Shown here piece after piece: positions 35,286 through 47,147 of a DNA stretch of 64,000 bases. The notes under the pieces were generated by a model, which did not search any database, was not told the origin of the DNA, and saw only the letters and a list, made by a program, of their open reading frames with translations. Positions within the stretch are counted from its first letter, which is position 1. The number at the start of each line of letters is the position of its first letter. The stretch is from the NCBI GenBank assembly GCA_025201765.1, contig MU623425.1:62001-126000 (forward strand), in the 5' to 3' direction. The translations under genes and the position numbers were made by a program. The stretch comes from Daldinia sp. FL1419 (Eukaryota > Ascomycota > Sordariomycetes > Xylariales > Hypoxylaceae).

Positions 35286-35368
35286 CTCTCGATCGGGGAA
35301 TCGAACCCCGGCCACCTGCGTACTTGTACAATGACAAGCAGGTATCCTGACCACTAGACCAATCGAGA
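35286..35368 (-). tRNA. tRNA-Asp (GTC) with an 11-nt intron
   Basis: On the minus strand the 5' end TCTCGAT pairs perfectly with ATCGAGA at the 3' end. The A-box is TGGTCTAGTGG and the T arm is CGGGGTTCGATTCCCCG. The anticodon stem is CCTGC/GCAGG, with anticodon GTC followed by A37. An 11-base insertion (35321-35331) sits one base 3' of the anticodon, the canonical position for nuclear tRNA introns. Mature length is 72 nt before CCA. All stems close, so this looks like a working gene. Confidence 0.93.
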
Positions 35369-35670
35369 TTTGAACCATCCTAAGGATGGTGATTGGTTGA
35401 TGAAAGTTGACCATCAATGTTTCTATATAAAACCAAGTGCATACTACCTATACCAAATGCTATCGAAGATAGTGGGTTTTTTTTATTATTTTTTATTTAT
35501 TAATAAGGATGTGAAGATATTATTGCTCTATAATTATTAGGCACATCGAGATTATCCAACTTATAGGGCTTATATCTCGAGATGCAAGGCTTCATGTGGT
35601 CCGAAAAAGACGAGCAGACGATAGGTAAAGATTCTCCGTCCAACCTTCGATACAGCGATTTGTAGTATGT
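35369..35670. other. Short intergenic stretch
   Basis: Between the tRNA-Asp and the 3' end of the RTA1-like gene. It contains a T-rich patch (35480-35500). Nothing else seen. Confidence 0.65.
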
Positions 35671-36793
35671 TTACATTGTCGCAGGTGTTGTGGATGGAAC
35701 CTTTTGAAACTCGTAGTCATTCGAGAAGTTCTCCTGGCTGTTCTTAAAGATAAATCCCGGGTGGGCAATCATGAGACAGTAAACGGCAGAGATGACTAGC
35801 CTATTCATAGTAGTTAGCATAATACGCGATGCGACCAAGTCGAAATAAGACTTACACTCCCTCCAAGCCGATGAACAACAGCTCGTTATGAATAAGCTCG
35901 CCACTATACCCGTCGCGCAACTCCACAAGACGATACGTGCATCGAACTAAGATGAGGATGATTGCAGACGTCATGAAACTGAAGAAGAGCTTCAGTCTAG
36001 TTCCGAAATTCAAACCGGCTATGTTCCTCCCTAGGTCGGCTTGGTACTTGGCAGAGCGAAAGTAGCGAAGCAAGTAATCTCCAAAGAGGCCACAGAAGAT
36101 CACCATCATGGCTACTTGAAGACTAAGACCAACAAGAGCCATATCTACCCCAATCTCGCTTGAACCTGCAGATGCGGTGGACAACGCGCCGCCGGCCGCT
36201 TGGAAGATTAAACAGATAACGTCGGACGGGATGAAGACCCAATAGAAGAGGGCAGGTTTGAAGCGTGAAAGGGACGGAGAGAAATCATTAATACTACGAA
36301 GTCAAGCAAAATAATTAATACCGCGAAATATAATAAAGAGAAGAGGGTAGTTACTCACGCCGCCGCGAGTGTCACGTATATAGCAGCAGAATAATATACC
36401 GGGCCACTGGTGACACAGACTACAATATTCAAGTTAATACAGCAGTATGGTCGCTAGGAGCTTTAACGAGGGATACTTACCGATTTGGATCATGAAAGTC
36501 GCAAAATTGAACGGGTTATAATGCATGGCAATCCGGGCCGCATAACCCAGGGCAGCGTTAACCGCGCCGAGAACCATACATCCCATGAAGAACCAGGTCT
36601 TCCATCGGATCCCTAGATAGACGTGTATACACGCGGAAAGGAGGTAGAGGCATAGAAAGACTGCGTTGGCGGCGAGACTAGGCGCGTATCCGTACACGCT
36701 TATCTCTGCCGGGCAGATTTCTAGGGTGCAGTTGGCACCGGGTCCGAAGACTTTGGTATACGGTGGCACACCTGGTGGGAGACCTGTCGACAT
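35671..36793 (-). CDS. RTA1-like seven-membrane-span protein
   Basis: Four exons (36481-36793, 36359-36419, 35856-36293, 35671-35800) give 313 residues, typical for the RTA1 family (PF04479). The order of features fits: an extracellular-looking N-terminus with two Cys (NCTLEICPAE), seven hydrophobic spans, the conserved QIVCVTSGPVYYSAAIY segment encoded by the second exon, FYWVFIPSDVICLIFQAAGG, and a late YR..E..DG block ending at an AHPG motif. Family members in yeast (Rta1, Rsb1) are linked to 7-aminocholesterol resistance or sphingoid-base export. The role here is inferred as lipid- or toxicant-related membrane function. Introns are standard. Confidence 0.92.
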
Positions 36794-37652
36794 TTTTGCT
36801 TCTCGAACGCACAGTAGCTTGGATTAGGTGAATGGTTTTTTTTGGGCAACAGAATGACGACCTAGGTCTAAGTAATAATAGGGATAAGCGAAGACGAGTA
36901 AAAACGTAAAGAGTGTAAAGGATGGCTCTATGTCGTAGAAATACTACAGCTTAACAGCCATGCGGTATAGTTATATCTATAGGGGTAGTAGCTAGAGAAT
37001 AAGGCTATGGCGTAGGATAACCCTGTCCTATTATTATAACTATTACCGATCCCACTTTCTCCTAAGAGCTGAAACATCACCATCTCTTCGTACTGCAGGC
37101 CGCGTGGCAAGGTCGGCCGTATATTCTACGAAAGGCAAGACACATAGCCCATAAACTTGGCGTGGCCTCTTCGTGAAGCTGACTACGAAGTGATTATACG
37201 GTAATCGATCACCGAATCGTCGTTATCCCCAGATTCTTTTCGCACTCGCTACCATATTAGTTTTGCCATTGGTTCTGGATAGAGCCCAGTACCGACGGCG
37301 CAGGGCTTGGCGATAAACCGAATGCGATCGAACCAGGGTTGCCATTGGTCGGGTACTAGATCAGAACAGAATTTTGGATATGGCGGACCAAGATTCGTCC
37401 GACGTCGAGTTTATTATGAGGCTCTGTCGTATCTTTATTTGGCTAAGGTAGGGCTACGATTTGTTTCTAGACTACGATATAGCATTGCCAAGGGAAACCG
37501 CGCGAAACACGCTTAATGAATGCCTAATAACGATGTAGTATTAGGCATAGGGCCACGTAAGCTCTGCTGGATTTACTCTAGCAATAGTAATGAATGTTTC
37601 CTTTCTAACTCCACACGCTTGGTCCCTCCTAAGTCCTATCTACCTCCCTAAT
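36794..37652. other. Intergenic, no gene seen
   Basis: Promoter side of the RTA1-like gene and 3' side of the oxygenase gene. ORFs at 36928-37110 and 37307-37516 have no recognisable content. Confidence 0.6.
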
Positions 37653-38624
37653 CTAACCTAGAATCAAGCGCTCAATGTCCTCATCCTGAGTGATCTTCTC
37701 ACCGTCCTCAAGCTGGGCATTTCCCTCGCGCCAGCGCCATCTCTTACCCATGAACTCCTTGAACCAGCCCACGTTGTACTTGGCCTCCAATATGTCGGAC
37801 GAGAATTGAACGGCGTGTTCGCCCTGGGGGATTGGCTTTAGAGCCACGTCCAGGTCCGGTGCTACAAACAAGACGGCGCTGAGTCGTCTGACACCTGGTT
37901 GACGACGGACTCTGTGTCTGACGGCTCGAAGTTCGCCGCCGGTGACGATGAAGGCGCACCAGCCGCAGAGCATGACGAGCTTATCGGCCGGAACAGGCAC
38001 CCACACGCCAGGCTGAGACGGGCGCTCGATCTCAAGTCCCTCGTTACCATCTTGGAAGATGATGCTGAAGGTACCGTAGTCGCGATGAGCGCCGCAGCCG
38101 TTCTCGCTCTCCGGGTCCGCAGTAACAGGGGGGTAGTCACAGAGCCGGAAGTTGATATTGCGGCTGCGGTGGACAGGGAACAAGTCGACGCCGGCAGCTT
38201 TGCTCAGCACCGAGAGCATGTTGTCGAAATGCTTCGCAGTCAGCTCTTCGAAAAAGTTGATGACTTCGCTGAAGCCGTAGGGGGCTAAAGAGGACTTTAG
38301 CTCAGCAGGAACGCGAGATAGGCGGTTTGGCGAGATGTCAATGGTCAGCTTCTGATCCGAAGCGCTGTTCTTCAGAGCGGCAGTCTTGAAGACGCCGCGG
38401 GACGGATAGGTGGCATTAAGAGCATCTGCCGCTTCCTGGTTGGCTCGGAGATGGTCAAAGAGCTGGCGGATAGAGTCAAAAGGTGCTTTGATATCGCTGT
38501 CTAGGAGAGCGATATCCGCCATTTCTGCCACGTCCGCCTTTTGAGCGGGGGATGGGGATGCATGGGCAGATGCGTCCTTGACAACTGCCGGAGCAGTGGT
38601 CGGCTGAATAGCAAGGCTAGCCAT
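37653..38624 (-). CDS. 2-oxoglutarate/Fe(II)-dependent dioxygenase
   Basis: An intronless 323-residue ORF from the ATG at 38624. The C-terminal half is the double-stranded beta-helix of the isopenicillin N synthase-like 2OG-Fe(II) superfamily. The iron ligands are seen as H-x-D (GAHRDYG, His about 180 and Asp about 182) and a distal His about 237 (VRHRV). The 2-oxoglutarate-binding R-x-S lies at about 247-249 (RRLSAVLF). The first 45 residues are Ala/Pro-rich and less conserved-looking. The usual reaction is hydroxylation, desaturation or ring formation on a small molecule. The substrate is unknown. No backbone biosynthetic enzyme lies nearby, although a methyltransferase is 2.5 kb away. Confidence 0.9.
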   Translation of the reverse strand: MASLAIQPTTAPAVVKDASAHASPSPAQKADVAEMADIALLDSDIKAPFDSIRQLFDHLRANQEAADALNATYPSRGVFKTAALKNSASDQKLTIDISPNRLSRVPAELKSSLAPYGFSEVINFFEELTAKHFDNMLSVLSKAAGVDLFPVHRSRNINFRLCDYPPVTADPESENGCGAHRDYGTFSIIFQDGNEGLEIERPSQPGVWVPVPADKLVMLCGWCAFIVTGGELRAVRHRVRRQPGVRRLSAVLFVAPDLDVALKPIPQGEHAVQFSSDILEAKYNVGWFKEFMGKRWRWREGNAQLEDGEKITQDEDIERLILG

Positions 38625-39648
38625 TTTCTTAACCAAAGATGTGTTTATCTTGCGAGGATAGTTGAAAGTAATGAGATGAAGATGGGAAATGGAAAAGAGA
38701 GATAGAAAGACAGGATAAGAGGGGCGGTGAGTAGGTATATTATAGAGCTAGAGAAGCCCTTTGTCCTTGGCTAACCTACCGTTATTACTTACCGTTTCCC
38801 GTTTGAAGTAACACCTGTTCCATGTTCCAGACCCACAGGAAACTAGAGGTCAAACTTTCCTAGTGTATAGCTAAGAGAGTGGCTATCCTAACGCTGAAAA
38901 ATATCGTGACGCTCTTAACTGGATGAAATGTTTGCGATGCACGTTTTAAACCCATGACTAAAGCCGGCATCGCGTCGTGTAAGTTTAAGACCGGATTGGT
39001 GGAACGATGGAGTAACCCAACTTAGGTAGGCTATAGGTTAGGATGTTAATAGCTCCCAAGACATAAGGTATGTATCCTTTCGTGCGTCTTCACCTAAATA
39101 AGTTGGTACGATACGCAGACCGGCATAGCTTATCCACTTAGTTATTAGACAAACAAACTATCCGGTAGGTATTTCGGCGGGCTACATGCATGACGGTGAC
39201 CATAAACGTGTTTGAATTAATTGTAACCTTTGCGTTGTCGCCTTTCTAAGTTTTGAATACCACGGATAGAATCACGTAGGTATTGACCGAATGTCGATTT
39301 TGTAGCGTCATTTCTCTCTACTATGGGAAGGGGAGCTACCTATGGATTGAAAGAAATATCCAGGTAGTCATAATCTAGGAGCATACATCACTCAAGTCAC
39401 ATTTTAACAACTATTCAGGTAGTTATCTAGGTCGGGTAGGTAGGCATGAAAATATGTATATTGTAAACACTACTACTGAAATATACTTACAGACTTACTA
39501 TACCGAGTCATGCAGCGTGTTGTTTGCTTCGTAGTGAATCAAACCCACATTTGAAAGACATGTATAGTAGGCCGGAAAGGGGTGCTATCTGGGTATACTG
39601 TGAAACAACAAGCTCCAGTCTCGTTGCCTTCTATATATGTGAAAAATG
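38625..39648. other. Intergenic, no gene seen
   Basis: Promoter side of the oxygenase gene. TAGGTA-type motifs occur near 39020 and 39415-39445. No gene. Confidence 0.6.
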
Positions 39649-40107
39649 CTAATAAACCAACGTGCGGATTGGCTGATTCTTGACTTCGTCAACCCAGCGG
39701 ATCCTACGGCTCCACGAATCCGGTTGAACAGCCACTTGGTTCTTCAACATGTTTCCGATATGGACAGCCTCCAGGGCCTGAGCAACGTGCTCGCCACGGT
39801 CGGAACTGTAAATTCTAACCGAACGCTTACGTCCTAAAGGCGGGCTTGCTGAGCTCTTCTCGTATAATCGGCGCTCGTGGCTGTCTATCCAGCGATAAGC
39901 ATTTAATAGCGACTCGTAGCAGTAGTTTTGGACGGCTTCGCATCCTTTTATTATGGACTCATCACCAGTCTCGATTGCAAGCTCCATAGCCTTGTCGGCC
40001 ATCTCCAGAGCAAAGCTGTATTCAACGCGAGTGGCGGCCCGGCCCAGCGGGTGTACGGTTTGCGAGACCTCAGCGTGGAGGGCATTGATGGTATCGACGA
40101 TAGACAT
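39649..40107 (-). CDS. Small hypothetical helical protein
   Basis: A single-exon ORF of 152 residues from an ATG to TAG. The first about 85 residues look like amphipathic helices (ALEMADKAMELAIETGDESI). The rest is basic and mixed. There is no signal peptide, membrane span or known motif. Composition looks protein-like and the ORF is the only sizeable one between its neighbours. I do not recognise a family. A TATAAG hexamer repeat lies 22 bases upstream of the start. A short upstream or downstream exon cannot be excluded. Confidence 0.5.
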   Translation of the reverse strand: MSIVDTINALHAEVSQTVHPLGRAATRVEYSFALEMADKAMELAIETGDESIIKGCEAVQNYCYESLLNAYRWIDSHERRLYEKSSASPPLGRKRSVRIYSSDRGEHVAQALEAVHIGNMLKNQVAVQPDSWSRRIRWVDEVKNQPIRTLVY

Positions 40108-40128
40108 GATGTATTGTGTAGTAGCGGG

Positions 40129-40154
40129 TATAAGTATAAGTATAAGTATAAGTA
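40129..40154 (+). repeat. TATAAG microsatellite, about four copies
   Basis: Four hexamer units in tandem just upstream of the small minus-strand ORF that starts at 40107. Confidence 0.85.
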
Positions 40155-41106
40155 CCTAAGTAGGTATATAATAATAGGTAAGAAACGATTTAAAAGGTGT
40201 TTTAGCTGAATGTCCTCTTTAGCTGTAGGCTGGAATGGTTGGCTCTGAAAAATGTACTGATGATGAGAAAAAATAATAATCTTGAAAGCTTGTTAGCGTT
40301 TTAATAAGATGTTACGAATTACAATGGCCATTGTGGTCATTTCGCATCATAAGAAATATTTTTAATCAACTGATGTTTCGACAAGAATTGATCCCGAAAT
40401 TTCTCGAAAGGGATGCTCAATTGAATTATGGATGAAGAAAGGAGCGCGATGAAAATTGGACATTTTCGTTGAGGATCCTTTGAACTTTCCTTTATTGAAA
40501 CTGTCCTTGTCGGATCATGCGATTGAACAATTCTGTGCAAATTATTGTTCAGATATCTTTTTCTTCTTTCAATAAGATTGTTTTTCTTAGAGAAGAGGTA
40601 CCTCGGTACAATATTTTTGGTAGGGTAAATGTACCTAAGGCACCTAGAGCTCATCTCCTAGGTAGCGCTAAAGACCGCGCCGGGAATCACGCCGGAGAAT
40701 AAGCCTACACGCCGATACCCCGGCGCCGCATACTTTTTTAATTCTTTCTTTCCCTAGCTAGAATTTAACTACAGCGAACTTCGGCAATATTCTCATTTTT
40801 AATCGCAGTTAATTTCCTTACATTTTCCTTCATGATAATCCATTTCCCGGTAGGTTTACTACAGGTAAGTCTGTTAATGTCCAGCGGAGTTCACGGAGAA
40901 TATCATTAGCACCGGAGCTGAGATATATGAGAAGTCTTCCATCTTGGAATTTACTATGGCATCGTGCAATACAACAATAACAGAATACTACTAGGTTAGT
41001 TGAATCCAAGTATCTCTGCTTTACGAAGTTTTAACTTCTGAACTCATTGAAATAAATCTTTATTTATTTATTTAAATCATCTACTCATCATCTACTATCC
41101 TCCAAG
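40155..41106. other. Intergenic, promoter side of two divergent genes
   Basis: Lies between the divergent small hypothetical (-) and the methyltransferase (+). AT-rich near 40260-40600. No domain-bearing ORF. TTTATTTATTTATTT precedes the methyltransferase leader near 41058-41075. Confidence 0.6.
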
Positions 41107-42045
41107 ATGTCTATTGAAGCCGCTCCAGAAATTACTTTCCGTTCTTTCACGCCTGCTGAAGCGTCCAACTATGCTCAATTCCGCCGGGATTACCATCCCG
41201 CGCTATATAACAGAATTCTTGACCAGCACACCTCCACTGGTGGTAAGCTCGATACATTGTTAGACGTCGGCTGTGGGCCTGGTATTGCCGTCCGTACCCT
41301 TGCTACTCGTTTTCAACATGCTATCGGCTTTGATCCCTCGGAGGGCATGATTGCGAGCGCAAAGGAACTCGGTGGGACTTCTGGAAGCGGTGAGCCGATT
41401 CGCTTTGAAGTCTCCGCTGCCGAAGATCTTACCGGTATCCCGGACGCTAGTATTGACCTTCTTACGGCTGCGACTGCCGCGCACTGGTTTAACATGCCCG
41501 CGTTCTGGGCGAGGGCCGCGCAGGTTCTGAAGCCGGGTGGAAGCGTAGCGCTATGGACGTATAAGAGTGCTAAGATTGCGGATAGCGTGCCGAACGCTGC
41601 GGCTATTCAAGCTGCAGTGCAAGCCTTCCAGAAAGAACACCTTGTGAAGCACATGCTTCCTGGCAATTTCCTGGTGCAGAATTTGTATGCGGACTTACCG
41701 TTGCCGTGGACTGTGGACCCTCCCGTCGTGAACTTCGATAAGGAGTCCTTTTCGCGCACGGAGTGGGGAACCGGGAACGAGGGTGCTTTGCCGGGAGACC
41801 AGTTTTTCGCGGTCGGAGAGCCGGAGGTGGATCTGGATAAGCTGGAGGCTCTGATGGCGACGGTGAGCACGGTGAAAAGATGGAGAGAGGCGAATCCAGG
41901 AAAGGCCGGAACGGAGGAGGATGTCGTGCGATTGATCAGAAGGCGAGTTGAAGGATTGCTTCACGAGGTCGGGGTGGAAAAGGGAAAGGAAGTTGTCAAG
42001 AGAGCGGAGTCGGGTGTGTTGCTGGTGATCAAGAAAAAGGCATGA
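41107..42045 (+). CDS. SAM-dependent methyltransferase, class I
   Basis: An intronless ORF of 312 residues. The SAM-binding motif I is clear: LLDVGCGPGIAVRTL (about residues 53-67), followed by IGFDPSEGMIASAKE (the acidic ribose-binding position and following helix). Then come a Leu-rich motif IV (IDLLTAATAAHWF) and motif VI-like VLKPGGSVALWTY. The layout matches the fungal methyltransferase type-11/25 group that includes yeast Crg1 and Tmt1 (trans-aconitate-type). The C-terminal 130 residues are likely a substrate lid. Cytosolic, small-molecule O-methyltransferase is the best guess. The acceptor is not known. The leader before the ATG is AT-rich. Confidence 0.93.
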   Translation: MSIEAAPEITFRSFTPAEASNYAQFRRDYHPALYNRILDQHTSTGGKLDTLLDVGCGPGIAVRTLATRFQHAIGFDPSEGMIASAKELGGTSGSGEPIRFEVSAAEDLTGIPDASIDLLTAATAAHWFNMPAFWARAAQVLKPGGSVALWTYKSAKIADSVPNAAAIQAAVQAFQKEHLVKHMLPGNFLVQNLYADLPLPWTVDPPVVNFDKESFSRTEWGTGNEGALPGDQFFAVGEPEVDLDKLEALMATVSTVKRWREANPGKAGTEEDVVRLIRRRVEGLLHEVGVEKGKEVVKRAESGVLLVIKKKA

Positions 42046-42619
42046 TCTGATCTCGCATCTTATATTTACAGAAGTCTTGCCGTTACCGCTTATTGTTATC
42101 ATCGCGGTAAATTTGCCCATTGATCTTGGAGTATGTCCCATCATATACCATCGTTTTATGATGAAATGTGTAGTTATTCTAATCTTTAAGCCCAATTTTA
42201 GGCCTCCAATTTTAATAGCCCCCATCCTCGGGCTTCATGCGATGCACGCAACTTAACTCCACCCCATGATGGGAGTATGTATGGAGGTGCCAAGACGATC
42301 AGCTAGATCGTAAGCCACGAATCCTATATGCACTCCTACCTTCATCCCTAAAGATATCGATTATGATAGCTGTGCTCACCGAGATGATTGGGCTACGAAG
42401 ATCTGCAGCTAATGCTCGTATGTGATCTGCTTTATTTTGGTGGCTGTGTTGCTGGAACACCCCGTCGACTAAGCCTCCAATCACAAAGAGTCACTCCGGT
42501 GAAGATGTTCTCCAATATGACTTGACAATTATTCGGCGGATTCAAGTTTGACCTTGATTTCTTCTCTTCTGTATGGTTAGGTTCGCATTCTATTATTCAA
42601 TCGCAACTAATGCTTACCA
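42046..42619. other. Intergenic between methyltransferase and HET gene
   Basis: Contains the methyltransferase 3' end and the HET gene promoter. No gene seen. Confidence 0.65.
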
Positions 42620-44532
42620 ATGCGGCTCCTCCATGTTCATACAAGAAAACTGGAGGAATTTAATGGCGACTCCATCCCGCCTTATGCTATTCTAGTGGGT
42701 ATAAACCTCTAATTAATCTCCTTGTTAAGTTTCACATAACTAGCTAGGTGTAATGAACCCGAAAGTAAGACGGCGTAGTAACCAATTACTAACACTGGAT
42801 GGTATAGTCCCATACCTGGTGGAAACATGAAGTAACCTTTCAGGATATCCTAACGCGGAGTTACAAATTCTTAGACGGCTACGCAAAAATAGACGGATGT
42901 TGCCGACAAGCAGCCAAGGATGGACTACACTACGTGTGGATCGATACTTGCTGCATTGACAAGTCAAGCAGCGCCGAACTCTCTGAAGGTATCAACTCAA
43001 TGTTTCAATGGTATAAACGATCGACCGTGTGCTATGTGTACTTGGTGGATGTGTCAAATGACGATGACCCATTCGCCGAGTTTCGGCAAAGTCGCTGGTT
43101 TACCAGGGGCTGGACACTCCAAGAGCTACTCGCGCCTATGGAAGTGGTGTTTTTCGACAAAGCTTGGAAGGAAATCAAAGTTGGCCGACTTATTCGGGCC
43201 GAGCATATGCTCCGAGGTCAACCCCAAGGCATAGTCCCCAGCCAAGAGAAGTATCTCAATCGGTTAGGCCTGTTGACCCTTCTTTCTGATATTACGAATA
43301 TCCCGAAGAAGGCCCTCGATACCGGTGACTTTTCGCGGTTCTGTGCCGCGGCTCGACTGGCATGGGCTGCTAACAGGACAACGACGCGCATTGAAGATAG
43401 GGCATACAGTCTTTTAGGTCTCCTTGAAGTTAATATGCCGCTACTTTACGGCGAAGGAGAAAAGGCATTTCAACGCCTCCAAGAAGAGATTATAAAATCT
43501 CGAAATGACGATAGCTTATTAGCATGGGGCTATCGCTTAGGGCCTAGAGAGCATCCGAAAATATATACCAACAGTGTTCTTGCTCTGTCGCCCTCGGACT
43601 TTAGCCATTGCGGCGATTTCCAGAATCTTGAAAGTGAAGAAACAAGCCCTGGAGTACCATTAACCACTTCCCATTCCGCAATGACCAACATTGGATTACA
43701 GACAGCGATCCCTATCCGGCCTATAGATTCGAAGATTGGTGTGTTCATGGCGATTCTCAGATGCGTCTTCACCGTAGATGGCCACCGATGCCATCTAGTT
43801 GTCCCGCTGGTCAACACGAAAGGGGGGGACAAAAACCACTTCAGCCGAGCCCCCGGCAGCCTACCATTCCACATCAAAAGATGCAAATTATTTTCTCTTA
43901 TTAACGACTCGAAGCTTTTATTTTGCCTCAGTCGAGTACCTTTCTTATGGAATTGTTTCATCGCAAAAGCAACCACAATGCCCGTCTATATACGAGAAAA
44001 CCCCTTAACGACGCCACCACGGGGTTCCTGGCGAAAGCCGAACAAAAAGGAGCACGAGATAATGACCTTATATATAGATGAACCGATATCCGCCGGGTAT
44101 GAGCTTTCATCTTTCTATCCTCCATGGATAAGCAAAAAGTCAGGGAGTGGCAATTACCTCGTTCTGCGATTAGATTCGTGGAGATCGGCGCGATTCATGC
44201 TTATATTCTCAAAACCAAGAGAATTTTCCAAGGGGCATCATCATTTTGCCATTTATATAAGTCCGGGATCGCAAACCATCGCGAGAGTTGAGTATGGTTC
44301 GGCTTTGGAGTACTTGATGGAGAGAAGTACCAGTTTAGAAATCGATATGGACCGTCATGGAATTAAACAGAAAGAGCTCAGACTGGTGGAGATGTCTCCG
44401 AATAGAGAAGTGAGGGTTGTTCACCATGTTTCTTTCGTATATATGTTTGGTGATATTCGGATTAGATGCAGTACGAATGTGAGCGATGCGTCACTAACCC
44501 CTTGGTTGTCACTGTCAGTGGATAAAGAATAA
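42620..44532 (+). CDS. HET-domain protein (heterokaryon incompatibility family)
   Basis: Two exons (42620-42694 and 42808-44532) give 599 residues. The first exon encodes a 25-residue leader (MRLLHVHTRKLEEF...PPYAIL). The second begins exactly at the hallmark SHTW. Further HET-domain blocks are EVTFQDI, YVWIDTCCIDKSSSAELSEGINSMFQWY, and SRWFTRGWTLQELLAP. After the domain comes RIEDRAYSLLGLLEVNMPLLYGEGEKAFQRLQEEI, the usual linker in this group, and a beta-rich C-terminal half of unknown fold. HET proteins of ascomycetes mediate allorecognition and cell death upon incompatible fusion. Most paralogues have no assigned role. No NACHT or WD repeats follow. The intron has a TACTAAC branch, and an in-frame TAG just before the acceptor confirms it is spliced. 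Confidence 0.93.
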
Positions 44533-45410
44533 AAATAAAATCTGATTATGTATATACCGCCTTAAAATTTATCTTATTAATGAGCCTCGTGTTTAATTTC
44601 TTGACACTTTTAATTTTTATCTTTGTTGGTCGCACCGAAGTCTGATTGTAAGCGCTGAGTGAGAGAGCCCTTCCCTACTTTTCCGACCCCCTGAATCATG
44701 TCGCCTATTTGGATCAATAATCGCCAATATCTCGGGTATTAGATTCTAAAGGGATATTGATCTTTTTTGTGTAAGTCTAAAAGGAACGGTTTAAGTTAGG
44801 TTATTTAGTGGTTGATTTTTCGTTGTGGCTCTCGGGGCAAGAATTTGCCTATATAAAAAGGAAAAGGGGTAGCTCCGCGGAGATATCTCGTCCGGATAGT
44901 GGCCCACTTATTCGGTATTCGGGAGACGGAGTCAGGGAGCTCCCGCGTCACCTGGACCAGCGCGTTGAACTGGTCCATTTTGGGGGTTTTCGTTACCCAA
45001 TATGACGCCAGGTGGGCGACCAATTGGTCATCGCGTCTCGAATATCCCCGAGAACCTTGAATGTGTTAGTCACGAACTGTAAATATCCATCCTAATTCAA
45101 TCCCTTGGTACACCTTGGTTTTTGGCTGGTTTTTGGCTGGTTTTATCCATCACACCATTCCTCAATGGAATGAGAAAGAAAAAATAAAACAAAAAGTTTA
45201 AATCGGTAAAATGCTACTGACGCCAACAACCTCCCGAGTCGATAAATACGATCTACCTGCCGCCGACACGCCCTCGCGTCGTTGGCGGGGCGTCGCCGCC
45301 TAGCATCTTCCCGTTGAGCTGAAATCTTTCCTTTCAGCTTCGCTCTTTTTGGGGATACCTAAACGCTACCCAACCCCAACGAACTCGATCTAGGCTTGCT
45401 TGGGTTGCAA
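44533..45410. other. Intergenic, no gene seen
   Basis: Between the HET gene and the HPP gene, both on the plus strand. A tandem TTTTTGGCTGG duplication is visible near 45119-45141. The two ORFs at 44805-45023 are antisense partners with no domain character. Confidence 0.6.
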
Positions 45411-46424
45411 ATGCCTCTCCAACCGTCAAAATGGCACTTCGAAATCGACCGGTACCTTAACCCGTGGATACCATCCGCACCAGGGAAATATCTACCGTAT
45501 CCTATCGCCCATTTCTTGGGTTATAGGCCAGAGCATCATCAGCGACCGCTAGGCAATATTGCTATGATATTTTGGGCATTTATTGGTGTCTTTTGTTCGT
45601 TAACCATTATCGAGGCGGTGGGCCATGCCATCCCCTCTTTTGAGGAGCACGGTGTTCCCATCATCATCGGCAGTTTTGTGAGTTCCGACCGATTGATTTT
45701 GTATTTTTATTCTTTTTTTAAAAATAAAGATCTATGCGTTCCGGCTTGCGGGGGACAGTCCGACTAACCTAATACTTTTGCAAAGGGAGCCGCAGCGGTT
45801 CTCGAGTTTTACGCTATCGAGTCCCCTCTCGCGCAGCCTCGCAATGCGGTCCTCGGCCAGTTCTTTTCCTCCCTAATCGGTGTTGCCATCAGGAAGTTGT
45901 TCGCGCTAGGTCCCATGTCAAATGGAGTTACGTGGGTTGCTGGCTCGTTGAGTTGTTCTTGTGCGGTCGCATTTATGGCTTTGACCGGTACTGTACACCC
46001 ACCTGCAGGAGCGACAGCTCTACTTGCAGTAGTTGATGAAGGTGTAGCGCACCTGGGATGGTTTTTGCTACCCGTGGTTCTCCTTGGGTGCGGTTTGATG
46101 CAGTGCGTAGCCCTGTTACTGAATAATATTCAGAGACGGTTCCCTGTCTACTGGTGGACCCCAGCGGAGGTTGGCCGCAGGAAGAAGCAGCCAGAGCAGC
46201 CGCAACCGCAACAGAAACCATTTGAAAAGAGCAACGCCAGCGATAGTGGTAGTGATAATGGAGCCAAGCTTGAAATTTCTACGACACGTCATATGGAAGA
46301 AGGAAAAATCGATATAGAGCCATCGAAGGTTATCATAACACGAGGACGTATTTCCGTTCCGGACGATATCTACCTATCGCCCGAAGAGAAGATGTTTTTG
46401 GAAGAACTGAGTGAGAGATTATAG
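45411..46424 (+). CDS. HPP family integral membrane protein
   Basis: Two exons (45411-45677 and 45786-46424) give 301 residues. The hydrophobic core contains four spans. The hallmark HPP motif appears as TGTVHPPAGATAL (about residue 155), and the first exon ends at PIIIGSF, a conserved stretch of the family (PF04982). The C-terminal 100 residues are hydrophilic, Gln/Glu/Ser-rich and cytosolic-looking, ending in PDDIYLSPEEKMFLEEL. Bacterial and plant HPP proteins are linked to nitrite transport in plastids. The fungal role is not settled and I do not assign a substrate. Start is the ATG at 45411; an upstream TTG in frame is not needed. Confidence 0.92.
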
Positions 46425-47147
46425 GTTACGAATTATGATTAATTTATTCTATTCTAGGTAACAATAGAGAAAAATCGTATGTGCTTCGTAGCAGCCGTCT
46501 TGGAACAGATCTGTCTCTGTTGCTTGGATACTAAAGTAGACACCTTAAATATTAATCCCGCGCTGAACGATCGCGAAAACCCGCCATCTTACCAAGCTGG
46601 GCTTGTAAAACGTTATACAATAATGGTTGTATTCAGCCATGAGCAGGCCTGACTGACATGTTGGTGAAAGACGAAGAAAAATAAAAATAAAATTGAGATT
46701 GACACACTAGCAGACGCCGAGTCTTCCCCGAGATATAAGCGTCGACGATATCCACCTAACGGGTTAGGTTAGACCTTATGAGGCTCTGGTTGGGTTTCCG
46801 GGAATCTGGATACGAGCTAGAAGCAGGGCTACTTCTTAACCTAGTGTGATCTAGCCGAAGAACCCGGCCATAGTGTGGGTGGGCTGGTAGTTAAGCGGCC
46901 CCTGTCCGTCACTGTGCATGTTACTCATTGATTTGGGTGATATAATATCTCGTAGAGGTATATATATATTGGCTTTTACCTGTAATATGAAAGATGTTTA
47001 TTGCTATAATTGACGAACGGAGAATACCTGCCAGTGCTGGGAGGGGGACAAAAATGATTTCGTTGTTCCGCAAGGACCACTAAACCATATATACAGAGCG
47101 TGCTATTTGTTCCAAACGCACCTAGGTAGGTAGGGTAGGTAGGTTAC
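46425..47147. other. Intergenic, no gene seen
   Basis: Convergent 3' region between the HPP gene and the small Cys-containing ORF. CCTAGGTAGG-type repeats lie at 47119-47150, up against the next stop codon. Confidence 0.6.
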
